In this document: piece after piece, positions 22,740 to 34,071 of the stretch
Layout of the letters: each line of letters starts with the position of its first letter
How positions within the stretch are numbered: position 1 is the first letter of the stretch
Source: Curvularia sp. ZM96
Taxonomy: Eukaryota; Ascomycota; Dothideomycetes; Pleosporales; Pleosporaceae
Direction: 5' to 3'
Assembly: GCA_022457065.1 (NCBI GenBank)
Contig: JAJGBQ010000002.1
Location: forward strand, 2,852,001 to 2,916,000
Length of the DNA stretch: 64,000 bases
The notes under the pieces: generated by a model
Database searches by the model: none
The model's input: the letters and a program-made list of their open reading frames with translations, nothing else
Told to the model about the DNA's origin: nothing
Translations under genes and position numbers: made by a program

Positions 22740-25700
22740 CTAAGACCACAAACCGCTTACCGTCTCGACTCCCCTTTCGACCACGGCCTTGACACGTGCT
22801 CGCAATGCATTATTTGAGCATTCAACATCTAAATCTTCCAGCCAAACCTTGGCCACGAACCGATCAAACTTGATCTCGACACCCGGAACAGGTATGCCTA
22901 GATTATGCAAACGCTTCAACTCCTGCTTGTCCTCTGCGGACAACTGATCATCGGCTGAGTAAGACTCTGGAACGCCATGGCGTTCTGTTGGAGATGTAGT
23001 CTCAGGCGCTGGAGCGTTAGAAGAGGGCGTATCAGCATCAGTAGTGGCGGCTGGTGTTCCGTTTGTAGTTGCGGTTGTCGTGCTGTTGCGAGGGAGAGTG
23101 ATGGGTCGGACAGCCTCTTCGCCAAACTGTGCTTCGAGAAACAAGAAGAGACGGGCGAGGCGAGTAGAAGGATCCGGGGTACGATGAGGGTGTGGTTTGT
23201 CTTTGAAGCGATGGGCGAACTTGGTGGCGGATATATCGTCCGAAGCCGGAGATGTGTGGTTGTGCGAGTGCTGCTTTGAGGATTCTGGTTGGATATGTTA
23301 GTGGTGATTGTGACTGGCAAAAGGAACAGGAACGAAGACTTACGCCTTACAGCCGCCGGTGACGACTCGACTGTGAAGAGGACGGCAAGAACGGCATCTG
23401 CAATCCCGTCGTTGATCACGTTGCCCTCCCATTCGACCTCTACTCTGCCGCCGCTCTTGACGAGCACGCCTACGCAATCCATGACGGTGAATTTGACCTC
23501 TGTTCGGTTGACCTCCTCATCCGCTTCTTCCTTGTGGCCGTTTTCGGTGCCGTTTGTCTTGCCATCGAGAGCTGCGTCGTTGAAACGAGTCTCTTTGATG
23601 GCACCAAAGGTACCTTCAAGTGCCCATCTTATCAACTCGACACCCGCCGCTGATAGCGTGATATGTTGACGGCAAAGGATAGTCGTAGTGGTTAATCCGG
23701 CGTATTCTTTGAGATCCTCTGGTGCCATAAGACTGATCTTGAAATCGTTCTGAATCAACACTCCGCTGATGACGTCCACCTTCTCTCCCTCTGTCTCTTG
23801 CTTGGCTCCAGATTGATCAGCTTCACTGCCACCAGGGGTCAAAGAACGAGGCACTGGCGGGGTGATGGAGGCTAGTTTTCCGACGACCTTTGCGATCTTA
23901 TCGGTCTTGAAGGGGATGCGAAGCTCTTCACAATTTGCTGGGGAGTAAATCTTAGTTGGAACAGCTTTTTGTGCGTTGAACGAAAGGAGTTTGGATTTCA
24001 AACGGGTCATGTTGCCTTTTTCACCATGGACGAGGATCGAGATGGGTGTTAGCAAACGCAGTTGACGTGATACTGCTGGGTACTTACTACAACCGGTGCA
24101 CCAACTTCCTGTACAAACTCCATGTTTTCTTTGCCATCAACGTGGGCAGCAAAACTGTATTCCTGGACTGTACATCTTCGGGGTATCATGGTCTGTTCAT
24201 TCTCTCGTTGGCCTGGTCGACGCGCCGTGTTGCTCGTTCGTGTCATGATGGCGGGAATTTGGTCAGGCTCGTGGACAATCTGCTTTGCCATTGTGCCTTC
24301 GACAGAGTAACCTGTAATGATGACGCCGTTCCTCGGATCCGGTGCCCATCGCTCAAGCAACTCACGCGATGTACCTGATTGCATCATACCGGGTGAAGCC
24401 AGCATGACGCAGCCTCCCAGGTCATCGAAGCGTTCCAGGCTCTTGAGTGATCGGACGTACTTAAAATCCCAGGCTCCACGACGGCCGGTATCTCCCGCTG
24501 CTTCTGCCTCTGCCATGCGCTCAGCGAAGAGGCGTTTGATGTTGTCATTCATAGCCGAAACATATGTCTGGTAAACCTGCATACACTTTCGGGCCAAACT
24601 CGAGTTGTAGTAAATCGGTATCTTCTGAACCTCAGGATGCTTGCTCCAGTACTCATCCAAGATGAGCAAAAGTTCCTGTGCTCGTCCCAGGGCAAAGACT
24701 GGAAGAAGGGCTCGGCCGCCGCGGTTAAGCACATCGGTAATGGCCTTCATAAGCTGTGCTTCTCGCTCAACACGCGGAGTGTGCATCGAGATACCGAATG
24801 TCGACTCAGTGATGAGGACATCAATCTTAACGCCTGGTGGTACGGAAGCTGATACCAAATGTCGGTCATCTTCTCGCGAGTAATCGCCAGTAAACAGTAT
24901 CTTCAAGCCCGCAATCTCCATGAGGAACATGGCTGCTCCGAGCACATGGCCTGCAGGATATGGTGTTATCCGTACACCAGCAACAGTGTGTGTAGTGTAA
25001 AAGTCAATCGACTCGATCATGGGATAAGTGTTCAGATGATCAGCCTCGGTATACATCTGGATCTTGGTCTCAGAGTTGCTCGACATGTTGCCCACGCGAA
25101 CGGAGTCCTGGATCAGCCACTTGTAAATTGCCTTTGTGGGATGTGTCATGAAGACACGGCCCTTGAAGTTTGTCTTGGCAAGAACATAGGGCAGAGAAGC
25201 AGCATGGTCGACGTGAAAACTAGCCTCTGTCAGCCTCCAGAACGACGGCCAACTAGGACAAGGACAAGCTTGGGGAGAAGATGCAAAGTGGTAACTAGAT
25301 ACAGGGGCGGAAACCGGGGAATGGCACATCATCGAAGTCGAACGAGGAGGATGCAAATAATATTCCATTGATACTGATATACAAGTCGCTGAACTGCGAG
25401 CGCCCAATGTGTGCTCAAGGTCCGACTCCAGTGATGCGCCGAACCCCAACTACCATAGCAAGCAAAATGTGCATATACATACTGTGATATTAGTAGCACG
25501 TCTACAGTGCTGAGATCAAAGTCGTCGTAGAAGGGCATGGCGGACAGGCCTTCGTGGGCGGGGTGCATGCCGGCATCGAGCTGCGCCTTGTTAGCATGGT
25601 CGCCCGAGTTCCTGGACGTGTGTACGCACCATGACCGTCTTGCCCTTGTACTGGATAATGTGACATGACCGTCCAACCTCATTACCGCCTCCCAGGCAGA

Positions 25701-25779
25701 GGAACATGAGCTCATCGGAGGGATCTATAGGGTCGTCGTCTTCGGGTGCCATTGCACCCGCCTTTCTCTTTGCTGCCAT
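22740..25779 (-). CDS. ysh1: YSH1 / CPSF73 endoribonuclease
   Basis: The nuclease of the cleavage and polyadenylation factor; it cuts pre-mRNA 3' ends. The model has five exons and 872 residues: 25779-25630, 25580-25483, 25219-24088, 24037-23344 and 23284-22740. Metallo-beta-lactamase motifs are intact: LDAGMHPAHEG, the H-x-H-x-D-H motif SHFHVDHA (about residue 83), PAGHVLGAAMF and GDYSREDDRHL. The beta-CASP part has TESTFGISMHTPR, LPVFALGRAQELLLILDEYW and GYSVEGTMAKQI, followed by ILVHGEKGNMTRLKSKLL. Oddities: intron 2 is long (263 nt), and intron 3 (24087-24038) has GT at its 5' end but CG, not AG, at the only 3' boundary that keeps frame. Divergent from TAF4 over 514 bp. Confidence 0.93.
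24038..24087 (-). other. YSH1 intron 3 with apparent 3' CG boundary
   Basis: This 50-nt segment begins GTAAGT, has a GCTAAC branch-like word ending about 13 nt before the junction, and ends CATCTCG. Removing it joins GCACCGGTTGTA to ATCCTCGTC, giving APVVILVHGEK as in the family. Reading through meets a stop, and no AG near the end keeps frame. Confidence 0.7.
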
Positions 25780-26293
25780 GGTTAAGGAAACGAGATTGGC
25801 GCACTCTTTCTTTCAGTGAACGCGACCGAGGTGTGAGGGGAACTACAAAAGACGGTGGAAGGCGAATGCCAGAGGACGCGTCGTCCTACACAAAGCGCGA
25901 CTCAACCGAACTGCCTCAGTCACAGTCCTAGTGTTCGCGGAGCAGTCACGAAGGCCCAAGAGCGGTAGGGAAGGTGAAAGCGAGGCTGTCAGCGTTGATA
26001 ATAATGTCGTCGCGTGTCGGGTGACGGTGAGTTGATGTTCTGCTGCGGCGACGCTTTGCCCAGCGCGTCTGCCAAGACCCAGCAGTTAGTGCGTCTTCCA
26101 TTCCAGAGTCAGCTTCCTCCGACAAAGACACTACCAGATATCGACGCGCCGACCAGCACCACCGACCGCGACCGTCTCAAGAAAACACGGCCCATCGCTA
26201 GCTTCATCGCCCGAACAATCTACCTTTCCCGGATGACACGCACATAGACGCCTCTCGCTTGCGCAACTCCCCACAGGGGACGGGCTGCCCACC
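25780..26293. promoter_or_regulatory. Shared divergent promoter of YSH1 and TAF4
   Basis: A 514-bp region separates the start codons of an mRNA 3'-end nuclease and a TFIID subunit. It must carry both promoters. No TATA element is evident, as expected for housekeeping genes. Confidence 0.55.
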
Positions 26294-28208
26294 ATGTCCT
26301 ACAACCAGCAGTATCCGCCGCCTCAGGGCCAGCAGCCGCAACCGCCGCGCGCATTCTCTCCGCAGAACTACCAGCACTCGCCGACCGCCTTGTCGCCGAC
26401 CATGGGCAGTGGCATTCCTCCTAATAAGCGACAACGCCTTTCCCCGAACCCGCCATCACCAGCGCCATACCAGTCGCCCTTTGGCATGCCCGGCGCGCCG
26501 ACGTATCCCTCATCGCCCTACGCCAATTCTCCTCAGACCCCAGGCTACCTCTCACTGCCAACATCACCCGCCGCCATGCAGCCTCCACCGTTCCACCAGC
26601 CGCAGCCTTACCAGCAACCGAATACGCACTCACCCGCGCCGCAGACTTCTATGCCGCCACCCAAGGTTCCATATAGCAAGGCGACGGACAGTTCGGAGTT
26701 GGAGAAGGCGAATGCGCGTGATTTGGATGTCAACAATATCAGCGATGTGCTCACTGGATCGGGTATTGATCTGCGCGCTGAGGAGGATAACCTGCTGCAG
26801 AACTATAGGAGTTTCACCTCGCAAGGCTCTGCATCCACAGTGTCACCGCATAGTAGTTTCAACAATTGGAACCAACAGGGCCATGGCGCATACCAAGGAA
26901 CAGGCCCGCTCAGCCAGGAGATGACCAAAGAACAGCAGGAAGCCGAGTTTATCAGGAAGCATGAACAGGCCGCTCGCATCTTGAACGAGTCTGCTCAGCA
27001 TCCTTTGAATGACCCGTTCCTATCAGCGAGTGTGCTCCGGCACCGCATCGCAAAGCGCGGATACGAACACGGTATTCAGATCAACGTGGATGGTTTGTTT
27101 GACAAGATTCCCGACAAGGGCCAGCAAGAGATTACGCGTGTTACACAGACGGGCGCAAATGGCGAGCAAATTATCGGCCTGGAGGCTGCCAGTTTGCTCA
27201 ACCAGAATGCTCCGCTTGTGGAGATTCTAACACTAATAACACTCGCTGCTGAGGAACGTGTGCGGACTCTTGTCGAGGATGCTTTTGCTCTATGTCAAGG
27301 CCGCCAGAATACATCGGAAGGCGTCATTCCACCCCAGATGGTCGATATTGCTGTTGTAGAGGAGAACGCCCAAGAAAAGATGGTCCGCCCCGCCAACATC
27401 TTGAAGACGCCATGGGAAGCACCAGATAGCGCTGTCAGCCCCACAGTAACAGCAAGCAAAGGTTGGTGGATAGTTTTGATACTCGATACAACAGCTAATA
27501 GAATCAGATCTCCCCAACGCAGCACGTCTACCTACACCACCAAGCGAAGCACCACCTACCCCGCAGCGAACATATCAAAATGTCAACCGCGTCGGAATGG
27601 CGCTGTCAAAGCGTGCTGAGGACGACTACAAATGGGAACAAGAACGTCTAGCCAAGCGGGCAAAGCGGAAAGCAGACGCCAATCCTTCCTCAGCAGATGC
27701 ACCAGTGATACCAATACCACTGCCCGAGCCAGTGACGAAGAAGGCCTTAGCCGCTGCCAAGAAGCAGAGTCAATCCGATGTAGTTGTATTCGGTAAAGCC
27801 AACGAGACCGCCAGCATGGCGCTCGGTGGCAAGAAGAAAAAGTACTCCTGGATGACCGGCGGAGGCGGAGGCGGTGGTGGAGGCACCATCTCAGGCACCT
27901 CGACACCGCGTCCCTTGGCAGCTTCAGGCGGCGGCACTGCCAGCGGCACCGCCACACCCCAAGCCCCAGCCCCCGAAAAGGCGCTCATCGGTCGCAAACG
28001 CAAATTCGGTGAGGGCATTGAGCAGACCGAATTTGGCAAGGGTATCCAACTCCGTGACCTCATTCACGTGCTGGAAGATGATGGCCGAGAGAAAAAGACG
28101 CTCACGCTTATACTGGCGCGTCTGAAGAATACGGACAAAGATATGAAGATTGAGGTTAATAAGAGTTTGCCGCCGCAACCTAGTGCTGTTGGGTCTGGCA
28201 GGGTATGA
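26294..28208 (+). CDS. taf4: TFIID subunit 4 (TAF4)
   Basis: A 622-residue subunit of the general transcription factor TFIID; TAF4 pairs with TAF12 through a histone-like fold. Two exons are read, 26294-27461 and 27508-28208, separated by a 46-nt intron with an unusual GTTGGT donor and a TAATAGAATCAG acceptor; the join reads TASKDLPNAARLPTPPSE. The N-terminal 140 residues are Pro/Gln-rich and disordered. The conserved TAF4 domain runs from about residue 230: FLSASVLRHRIAKRGYEHG, VDGLFDKIPDKGQQE, NAPLVEILTLITLAAEERV and RTLVEDAFALCQGRQ. The C-terminus holds KRAEDDYKWEQERLAKRAKRK, a Gly run and the conserved IQLRDLIHVLEDDGREKKTL. Confidence 0.93.
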
Positions 28209-29023
28209 GTGCTCTGGAAAAATAAGATTATTGATTCGATTCTTCTTTCTACATTCATCAGCGATGGCGTTTTTTGCTTCATGTCCTCTGTCCGTATGGC
28301 TTTTGAGAGGGTGAGGGATTGGGAGGGATACGGAAAAGGGAATTGTCAAAAAGACAAAGAGAGAATGGTATCCCTATACCATCCATTCGTCCATCCGTGT
28401 GTGCAGTGTACGTGTCTCTCTGTGTATGTATGTACTTTTATCAACTTAGTTTATCCCAAGAGCTGGGATAAGGGATTAGGAAAATGAACTCTTTTTCTCT
28501 TGAGAACAGGAATATGGATTTCAATCTGGTCTGCCTTTCATCTAGCTGTCTCTCCCACAATTGGTGAAACCGGAGAATGGCAGCCTACAAAATTTCTACA
28601 ATTAGAAGTAGCTGTAGCTGTTTGTGGTTTATCGTGGATTTAGCACTCACGACACGACTTTGAAGTAACTGTAGTTGTCACATTTATGTATTGGTTACTT
28701 TGTCAATAGCCTGTCTTTATAGGTATACATGTAAGCTCGATGTACTTTTCCAGTTTTACTTGTTCTTGGAGAGGCTGTGTGTAATTATTTGATGGCTTTG
28801 GGTAAATGCTGCACTTTCACCTGGACAACTACGATAGGTTTAGCTCAGCGAAAAAGCTACAGCTTTGGCCTAGCGCTCGCCTACAGCGCTCGCCGATAGG
28901 CTAGCTTGACCTCATGCCAGGGTCCAAGCGTACAAATGGCCAAATTAGGCACCTACCAAAGCAAACACACTGTCTGGCGTCTTTTCCACTCCCAACTCAA
29001 CTCTCACTTGGTATAGCATCCTC
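28209..29023. other. Intergenic region with repeat-family copies
   Basis: The first 300 bp are TAF4 3' sequence. From about 28,545 the dispersed ~60-bp repeat (separate entry) occupies the space. The last part precedes the PD-(D/E)XK gene. Confidence 0.5.
28545..28690 (+). repeat. Dispersed ~60-bp repeat: copies near TAF4 3' side
   Basis: A CTCTCCCACAA...CCGGAGAAT module (28,545-28,580) is followed by AAGTAGCTGTAGCTGT (28,606) and, 57 bp later, by AAGTAACTGTAGTTGTCACA (28,663). The spacer contains TTTAGCACTCACGACACGA, matched by reverse complement in the 41.1-kb copies. Same family as the entries at 30.7, 39.9, 40.4, 41.1, 41.8 and 47.4 kb. Confidence 0.75.
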
Positions 29024-30432
29024 ATGCAAAACCTAGAGATATGCAAGTGGCTGCTAGGTGCTGCACTATCTACACCTTTGCCGGCATTGTGTGAATCCAG
29101 AAAACGAAAGATGTCAGACAACGACGCGACCACGATGTCCATTGAAGCAACACCTCCTACAAAGCGTCTTCGAACTCAAGCGGAATCAAGGGCGTCAGCC
29201 AAACCCGACGATGTTGAGGGCATCCCGCAAGCGATGTGTACTATGGACAGCGAACCACGACCGTCCTCTAGTGCCAGTACTTCGACCCACTCGTACGTTT
29301 CTCGTTCATCACGAGAACTGGCCAGGCTCTTTCAGCTCCCAGATCCAATCTCAGTTCTACGCATCCAAGGTGATAGTCCTCCACAAGCGGTGATAGAAAT
29401 AGGGATGAAACTAGTCTTTCTGGGCGCAGGAAACGGGGTGATACCGGAGTCGCAAATGGTTAGTTGTCACGGCAAAAACCTATGTACTAAACTGACTATA
29501 CTATAGGATTTCTTGGTTGCCGACGAATTCTATGTGCTTCGCAGGATTTCGACGATGAAACACCATTTCACCGATGATGCGTCTCGAGAATCTTTCGGAC
29601 CATGCCCCGATATACAGCAAGTCAAGAAGATAGTGCGCCATGCCACAAATTGTCAGGCAATTGGAGACAGCAGGGAATCCTGGAATGGTAGAGTCAATAC
29701 CGCTGTCTTGGACCTTGCTTTTGACAATGATGCGTACATTGGGAAGTTGGGTTTCTCGGATTGGTGAGTTATTTTTTCTCTTCCATTGTGTATAGCCCAT
29801 GATGGTTACTTACCTGGTCTTTAGTACGACCGCTCACATTGAGCCGCACACGTTACTGCCTAAAGATGACATAGGCTTGCATATTGAGCCAAAGACAATT
29901 GACTTTGCTGTGTATTTCGAAGACGACGATACTATGAGTAAGGCCTTCGACCAGCTTACAGCTCGTAATTCCTTTGCCAAGGCCTCATGGAATCATATAT
30001 ACGCTACACCATTGAGGAGGCGCCCCATTGCAATGAGCATCGTAACAAAGTTGACGGGAAGGGAATGGCGTGAGGCTCGGATATGTATTATAACCTGGGT
30101 GACCGCTCAGCTGAACAAACTGGAACAAGTAGTAGCGCCAGATAGCACAGGCTTGTCAGAGCTACCATTCCTTCCAGTCATCATTATTCAGGGATATGAA
30201 TGGCGGTTCCTGGCTTTTACTAGAAGTGGAGGAGAAACGGTTTGTTTAACACTTCAGAACATCGTAAATAGCAGCTCACAGTGTACAGGTCCTTTGGGAA
30301 GACATATTTCTCGGCTCGACGCAGTCTTTTCTAGGGACGTATTCGATAGTTACTTGCTTGCAGGTATTGGGGAAATGGTGCCTAGAGGTCTACAGGCCGT
30401 GGTTCCAAGCGCATGTCATTGATGTAGCTTAG
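29024..30432 (+). CDS. PD-(D/E)XK nuclease-like family protein
   Basis: Belongs to a fungal lineage-expanded family annotated as PD-(D/E)XK nuclease-like; biological role unknown. Four exons are proposed: 29024-29458, 29507-29763, 29825-30239 and 30289-30432 (416 residues; introns 48, 61 and 49 nt). The last intron uses GTTTGT...TACAG; it is preferred because it yields the family C-terminus GTYSIVTCLQVLGKW and EVYRPWFQAHV. Without it the frame ends at 30,422 with an unfamiliar tail. The N-terminus has the family-like short helix plus SRKRK. TIDFAVYFED carries the likely metal-binding Asp. The (D/E)XK motif reads IVTK at codon 30,042-30,044 where relatives have IETK, so catalysis may be lost. 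Two decayed relatives lie at 56.5-57.3 kb. Confidence 0.75.
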
Positions 30433-32613
30433 TGATGGTGCGGAGAAACTGCCTGACTATGTTTTAAAGCTAGAGTACACTTTTCATGTACCTAACCTGA
30501 TGGATGCAGGGTTGACACACTCATCATTGCCTTACAAGTACTAAGACGATGGCAAGGGGATCCTTTAGCGGTTTTGGTTCAGAGCGAAAGTGAGCGTCAA
30601 AATCATGACTGAGAGTAGCTGCAAGTTTACAGTACTAAAGCCAACCTACAATCTGCTTTCTTGTAACTGTGACAGCTACAGGTACTTTTATGCGTTTGTA
30701 GGCCGCGATTTTTCCAGTTTCAACAGTTGTGGGAAAGACTACCCCAGCTGAATGTTGTGTCTTAGTGTGTGGCTGGGGCTCGTGTCACATGTCAGGCTAA
30801 GAGTGATCTAGCGGAGAGACATGCTACTATGTGATGAAACTTAAGACAACTACTATTCGTCGGCAAGACTGCCGTAGTCACGCAAAAACGAAACGTTGAG
30901 GAGGCTGGGAATATAAAATAGCCGTGCGAACATAGGGCGGCAAGGTGCTGGAGATACGCGACCATTTCACTTTCTTCTTCTGTCGGTAAACGAGCCCGAA
31001 AAAAAACCAAGATCAGCTACTTTCGCGTATTGTTTTTTTCTGTGGCTTGCGACTTGCAGAGCGGGGTTGAGCTAGTTGCACGGAGCTGAGGCTTCTCACT
31101 GCGTCTGCATTGCATGTTGAAGCAATGTGTCGGTCCTTCGCATCCCATTGCGGATTGTCGTAGATGCCCATCTGCAGGGAATGAACTTTAGTACGGTCCA
31201 CGCCAAGACTGGTGCTGACCGCACATCCACGCGGATTTCCAAACTCGGTACTGGCTATCGCGTCGAACAGCTTCAGCGCGTGGGTATCGCACGACGAGGA
31301 GACAAGGTGTAGGGTTCAGGGAGGCTAGAGATGAACTACGTAAACTAGTTTTAGTCTGAACTGGTGCACGAGGGGTTCAATCGTATCGTTTATGGAGGAG
31401 CACGTCCGTCGAGCCAAGTTGATTCGCACCCCCCGGACCTCTTTTGCGTCTGCTCTTTGGCCCAGGCGCACCGTGGAGACAAGTAGGTAACGCGTTCAGC
31501 AAGCAAGCAGGTTTGGTACATGCAGCCGTGCAATGTACTAGGCAGAAAGCAGACGATAAGATGCGACGTGGTCCCAGCAGTACGCGCAACCACTGGACGA
31601 CTAGCCCGCTGATTCAGGCACAGCAATGGTAGACATGTTGGTTCGGGTTAAACTTTGCGGTGGTCAAAAGAGTGAGATTCCAATCCCGAATCAGCACGTC
31701 CAGGTCGGCACGCTGCTGTCGGCGACCCACACTTGGGGTAACCTTGGGACCGTGCCATGCAAGCACCGTGATTGGATTCGGACGTTTGCTGGTAATAAGC
31801 GGTTCCAAGTCCGGAAGCGCTTCTATTTTGGACTTGAAACTCTCGAGACATGACGTCCAGAGGGATGTCCACTATGCCGGTATCGCTTCTTTAAGTTTTA
31901 CGCAGCCGGTGACGTGCCCGTAGGGCTTACATGTATCCTGTGCTTAGTCGACCTAGTCGGTAGGTAAGCGAGCCAAAGGATGCAGGTCGGCTTTTGGAAA
32001 GCGAAGAAGAAAAGAGATATCGGCAGCCAGAGCGGATCAATGAGGATTGTCCCTGCTGTCGTTTGGTTCTCCCATTCTTGGTCGGTTGATCGGCATGGGG
32101 ATAGTCCAGATGGCAGCGCTAAAGCGACTTGACCCGCGCGAATTCAGCCACAACCGTCACATCAGCTCTCTCTGCCATGGTAGTAGCAGCGACAACACCC
32201 TAGCCGTTCAGCGGGGGGCCGTGATATACTTGCGTGCTGCAGCTGCAACCTGCAGCTACGGTCTGAGCGTCCGATGGAACTGCCTACCATATGCCGACCG
32301 TGTCCCTGTCCTGACTGCTAATCTCCTTTCTTATGTCATCCCGGACTACAGACATTGTCTACTAATTGAGCCCAGCAACCTCTTTGAAGAAGTGATTTTT
32401 GGCAACGTTCCACAGCTTCTTCACGGAGATTTTTTTTATACTCGGGAAGCCACTATGGAGGTACAGACCATGCCCAAGCTGCCAGCTGAAGAAACCCCCA
32501 ATTGACATTTGGATTAGAATACTACGATATCAGGACCAGGACCACACGCATGCGGCCATGGACAATTCGACGCTCAACTTGTACCATGCACAGCACCGAG
32601 CTCTCTGGACCCC
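30433..32613. other. 2.2-kb intergenic region, no intact gene seen
   Basis: Contains one copy of the dispersed repeat (30,661-30,694). Otherwise short overlapping frames without family resemblance. Base composition near 31.4-31.9 kb is mixed and no transposon protein is recognisable. Confidence 0.4.
30661..30694 (-). repeat. Dispersed ~60-bp repeat: single core copy
   Basis: TAACTGTGACAGCTACAG followed by GTACTTTTA matches the core of the family in the orientation opposite to the 28.6-kb copies. No second unit is adjacent. Confidence 0.65.
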
Positions 32614-33126
32614 ATGGAGGCGGCTAAGCAACTGCTCTCAACACTGCCACCCCCTCCTCCATATACAAATAGCCAACGGTGGCGGGATGCAGAACCAATG
32701 GGTGCGCACTCGGCGACACGGCCAGCATGTCAGCACTCGCAGCTTGAAAACGACCGATCTCAACCTCAGATTCCCTTCTCACGGCCGCCAAGTCCAGACA
32801 TGGATGACGTACCCCTTGGACATCTGATTCCTACGCAAGCGTTCTGGGAACAAGACGACGACGACACCACGTCATGTGCAGACGAAGCACCGCCGTCTTA
32901 CGCGGTAGCCGTAGGGCAGAGCGACCGCGACACGCTGATGCAGCACTTTTTTCGTGGTCATGGGGTGGATGAAGAGAGCGGGGTGGACATGGCCTTGGAG
33001 ATGCAGGGACTGGAGGAGGAGCGGTATGCAGTGGTGAGGATTGTAGCCATGTTCGCTGTTGCGTTTATCTTGTTTGTAGTCTCGGGGGTGTTGGTATGGA
33101 TGGTGCTGGACGGGATGCTGCAGTGA
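32614..33126 (+). CDS. Tail-anchored protein with two PPxY motifs
   Basis: A 170-residue single-exon protein starting at ATG 32614. Two PPxY motifs are visible, PPPY at residues 14-17 and PPSY at 93-96, both bracketed by disordered sequence and an acidic patch (EQDDDDTT). A single hydrophobic helix (residues about 141-164, IVAMFAVAFILFVVSGVLVW) sits at the extreme C-terminus with only six residues after it, as in tail-anchored proteins. PPxY motifs bind WW domains of Nedd4/Rsp5 ubiquitin ligases, and several yeast Rsp5 adaptors are small membrane proteins of this build. A role as a ligase adaptor is an inference. I do not recognise a named family. Confidence 0.65.
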   Translation: MEAAKQLLSTLPPPPPYTNSQRWRDAEPMGAHSATRPACQHSQLENDRSQPQIPFSRPPSPDMDDVPLGHLIPTQAFWEQDDDDTTSCADEAPPSYAVAVGQSDRDTLMQHFFRGHGVDEESGVDMALEMQGLEEERYAVVRIVAMFAVAFILFVVSGVLVWMVLDGMLQ

Positions 33127-34071
33127 TGTTGGGGGTAGGGAGTCCAGGGAGTCAGGGAGTAGCACATAGAGGGGCTGGCGGGGTCATGTAGAGGACAGCA
33201 TGGGCACGGCGTCTGGTGGCGAATGTGGGCGGGCATCTTCTTTGGGGTCTGGCGTTTGTGGGTGTTGGATACCACGTCGTCGTTCTTGTTGCGTAGCATT
33301 TCTTGGATACTGGGCATACATAGTCGGAGTTTCGAGCAAAGCATTGGATATCGTTAGGCTGTGGCGAACACAGCTAAATGTAGCCAGCATCGGTCTTATC
33401 ACACCCTCGGGTGCTAATAGCAACTTGGTCCATGGCCGCAAAATAGCTGATGTGGTGCACCTGTAGGTGAGCCCGACAACGCCGTACTTGGCCCCCATGG
33501 TCCAAATGCGTAGCAGTCACGTGGCCGTGCAGCCGGATAGCGCTGCTGAGTCAGCAGCCCGGGAGAATGCGTGGACCCTGGCGGCGGGCGCTGGTGGGTC
33601 TGGAGCAGCAGAGATGAGATGGCCCGGCCAGGCCAGGCAATGCAATGCAGATACGTATCCCGCTGTTGGGCAGCTGATTCATCAGAGGCATTTTGCGCGT
33701 GCTCCCGCCAGCCTATTGCGGGCGCCCCTCGCGTCCGCCCCAGGCTGCTGACGGGCGCGGCGCATGGCCCGCCGTTGAGTCGAGCAACCCCGCCGCATGT
33801 CCCAATTGCGCAGAGGCCGCCACAGGCATGGGCAGCAGGCCGCGCAGCAAAGAAATAAAGACCAAAAGGCAGCCGTGCCGTCAGCCCTGAGGCGTGCTGC
33901 TGGGGTGCGCCAATAGGCCTGCAGGCTGGCGGGGCTTCCTTCACACAGCCTTGGACCGTTTTGGGCAGTGCCCAGCTCGCTGTCAGCCGCAGCCGCAGCA
34001 GCAGCAGCGCTCGCAGTTATCCTTGACTGCACCCCACCCGCACCTCGCTGCCCTCGCTCTCTCCCAGTCTC
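33127..34071. promoter_or_regulatory. Upstream region of the Hsp70-like gene
   Basis: The 3' side of the PPxY gene followed by a strongly GC-rich stretch from about 33,440 to 33,900. The GC-richness opens long frames on both strands, none convincing. CAGCAGCAGCAG near 34,000 lies in the presumed 5' leader. Confidence 0.4.
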
